Assembly (NCBI GenBank): GCA_002407925.1
Contig: DHPN01000008.1
Span: 1 to 13,917 of the forward strand
Length of the DNA stretch: 13,917 bases
Reading direction: 5' to 3'
From: Atopobiaceae bacterium UBA5363
GTDB lineage: Bacteria; Actinomycetota; Coriobacteriia; Coriobacteriales; Atopobiaceae
The position numbers were made by a program, and so were the translations under genes. Below the pieces are notes generated by a model. That model worked only from the letters and a program-made list of their open reading frames with translations. It was not told the DNA's origin and did no database searches. The stretch's first letter is position 1, and every line of letters begins with the position of its first letter. Positions 13,724 to 13,917 of the stretch are shown piece after piece.

Positions 13724-13917
13724 TTGAGGGTTCTCGCGCTTGACATCGGCGAGGTGCGCGTCGGCATTGCAGCAAGCGATGCGACAGGTACCGTTGCCTC
13801 ACCGGTCAAGGTGCTGCCTGCGCCTGAGGTGTTCGGGTTGGCTCGCAGCTTTCGTCGCGTGCTGGAAGACTTCGAGCCAGACCTACTTGTTTGCGGCCGT
13901 CCCCTGACGCTGTCTGG
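13724..13917 (+). CDS. ruvX: Putative pre-16S rRNA nuclease / Holliday junction resolvase RuvX (YqgF), N-terminal part
   Basis: The first 64 codons of the gene are visible; the rest runs past the right edge. The start is TTG at 13724, with a strong GGAAGGA six bases upstream, placed right after the alaS stop. The N terminus LRVLALDIGEVRVGIAASDA is the YqgF RNase H-like strand with the first catalytic aspartate (D7). ASPVKVLP follows, and LLVCGRPLTLSG corresponds to the family's VVGLPLNLDG strand. Members process the 5' end of 16S rRNA precursor, with an older proposed role in Holliday junction resolution. Two details differ from the usual sequence: the first motif reads LDIGEVRVG where LDPGTKRIG or LDVGxxRIG is usual, and CGRP replaces VGLP. 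Family identity is still clear. Confidence 0.9.
   Translation, partial: MRVLALDIGEVRVGIAASDATGTVASPVKVLPAPEVFGLARSFRRVLEDFEPDLLVCGRPLTLS

Overview
The window looks like chromosomal DNA from a GC-rich, Gram-positive-type bacterium. My best guess is an Actinomycetota of class Coriobacteriia (Olsenella/Atopobium/Collinsella-like). This rests on protein style and on the gene run rarA - membrane coiled-coil protein - RsbW-like protein - SigB/SigF-type sigma factor - AI-2E family permease - alaS - ruvX. It is an inference from memory, not a search result. There are no rRNA, tRNA, CRISPR or insertion-sequence signatures.

Left end (1-880, minus strand): the last two visible genes of a polysaccharide (capsule/EPS) module. 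These are a Wzz-type chain-length/co-polymerase membrane protein and the start of its partner tyrosine kinase, which runs off the window. This part is visibly less GC-rich than the rest. A 337-base divergent spacer (881-1217) separates it from the plus-strand genes.

1218-3895 (plus strand): three housekeeping or nucleic-acid sanitation enzymes, namely a PPP-type metallophosphatase, a DNA-deoxyinosine (hypoxanthine) glycosylase, and an HD-domain dGTPase-like phosphohydrolase. A monocistronic OPT-family transporter follows (4023-5687), with a plausible promoter of its own.

5688-6145: the most unusual stretch. On the minus strand it carries an in-frame patchwork of three pieces: part of a DUF47/PhoU-like Pit accessory protein, a middle piece of a PiT phosphate permease, and the C-terminal signature of a PiT permease. 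This is best explained as the deletion scar of a lost DUF47-pit phosphate-uptake operon squeezed between the OPT gene and rarA.

6146-13917 (plus strand): rarA/mgsA (replication-fork AAA+ ATPase), then a tightly spaced cluster. It contains a one-TM coiled-coil protein with a disordered tail, an RsbW-like anti-sigma candidate whose ATP-binding motifs are missing, a sigma-B/F-type factor overlapping it, and an AI-2E family permease overlapping the sigma gene. After a GC-rich, hairpin-bearing 222-base gap with a TATAAT box come alaS and the start of ruvX/yqgF. The likely logic is a general-stress or cell-surface regulatory module next to core translation and DNA-repair genes. The anti-sigma candidate appears to have lost the kinase function on which classical partner switching depends.
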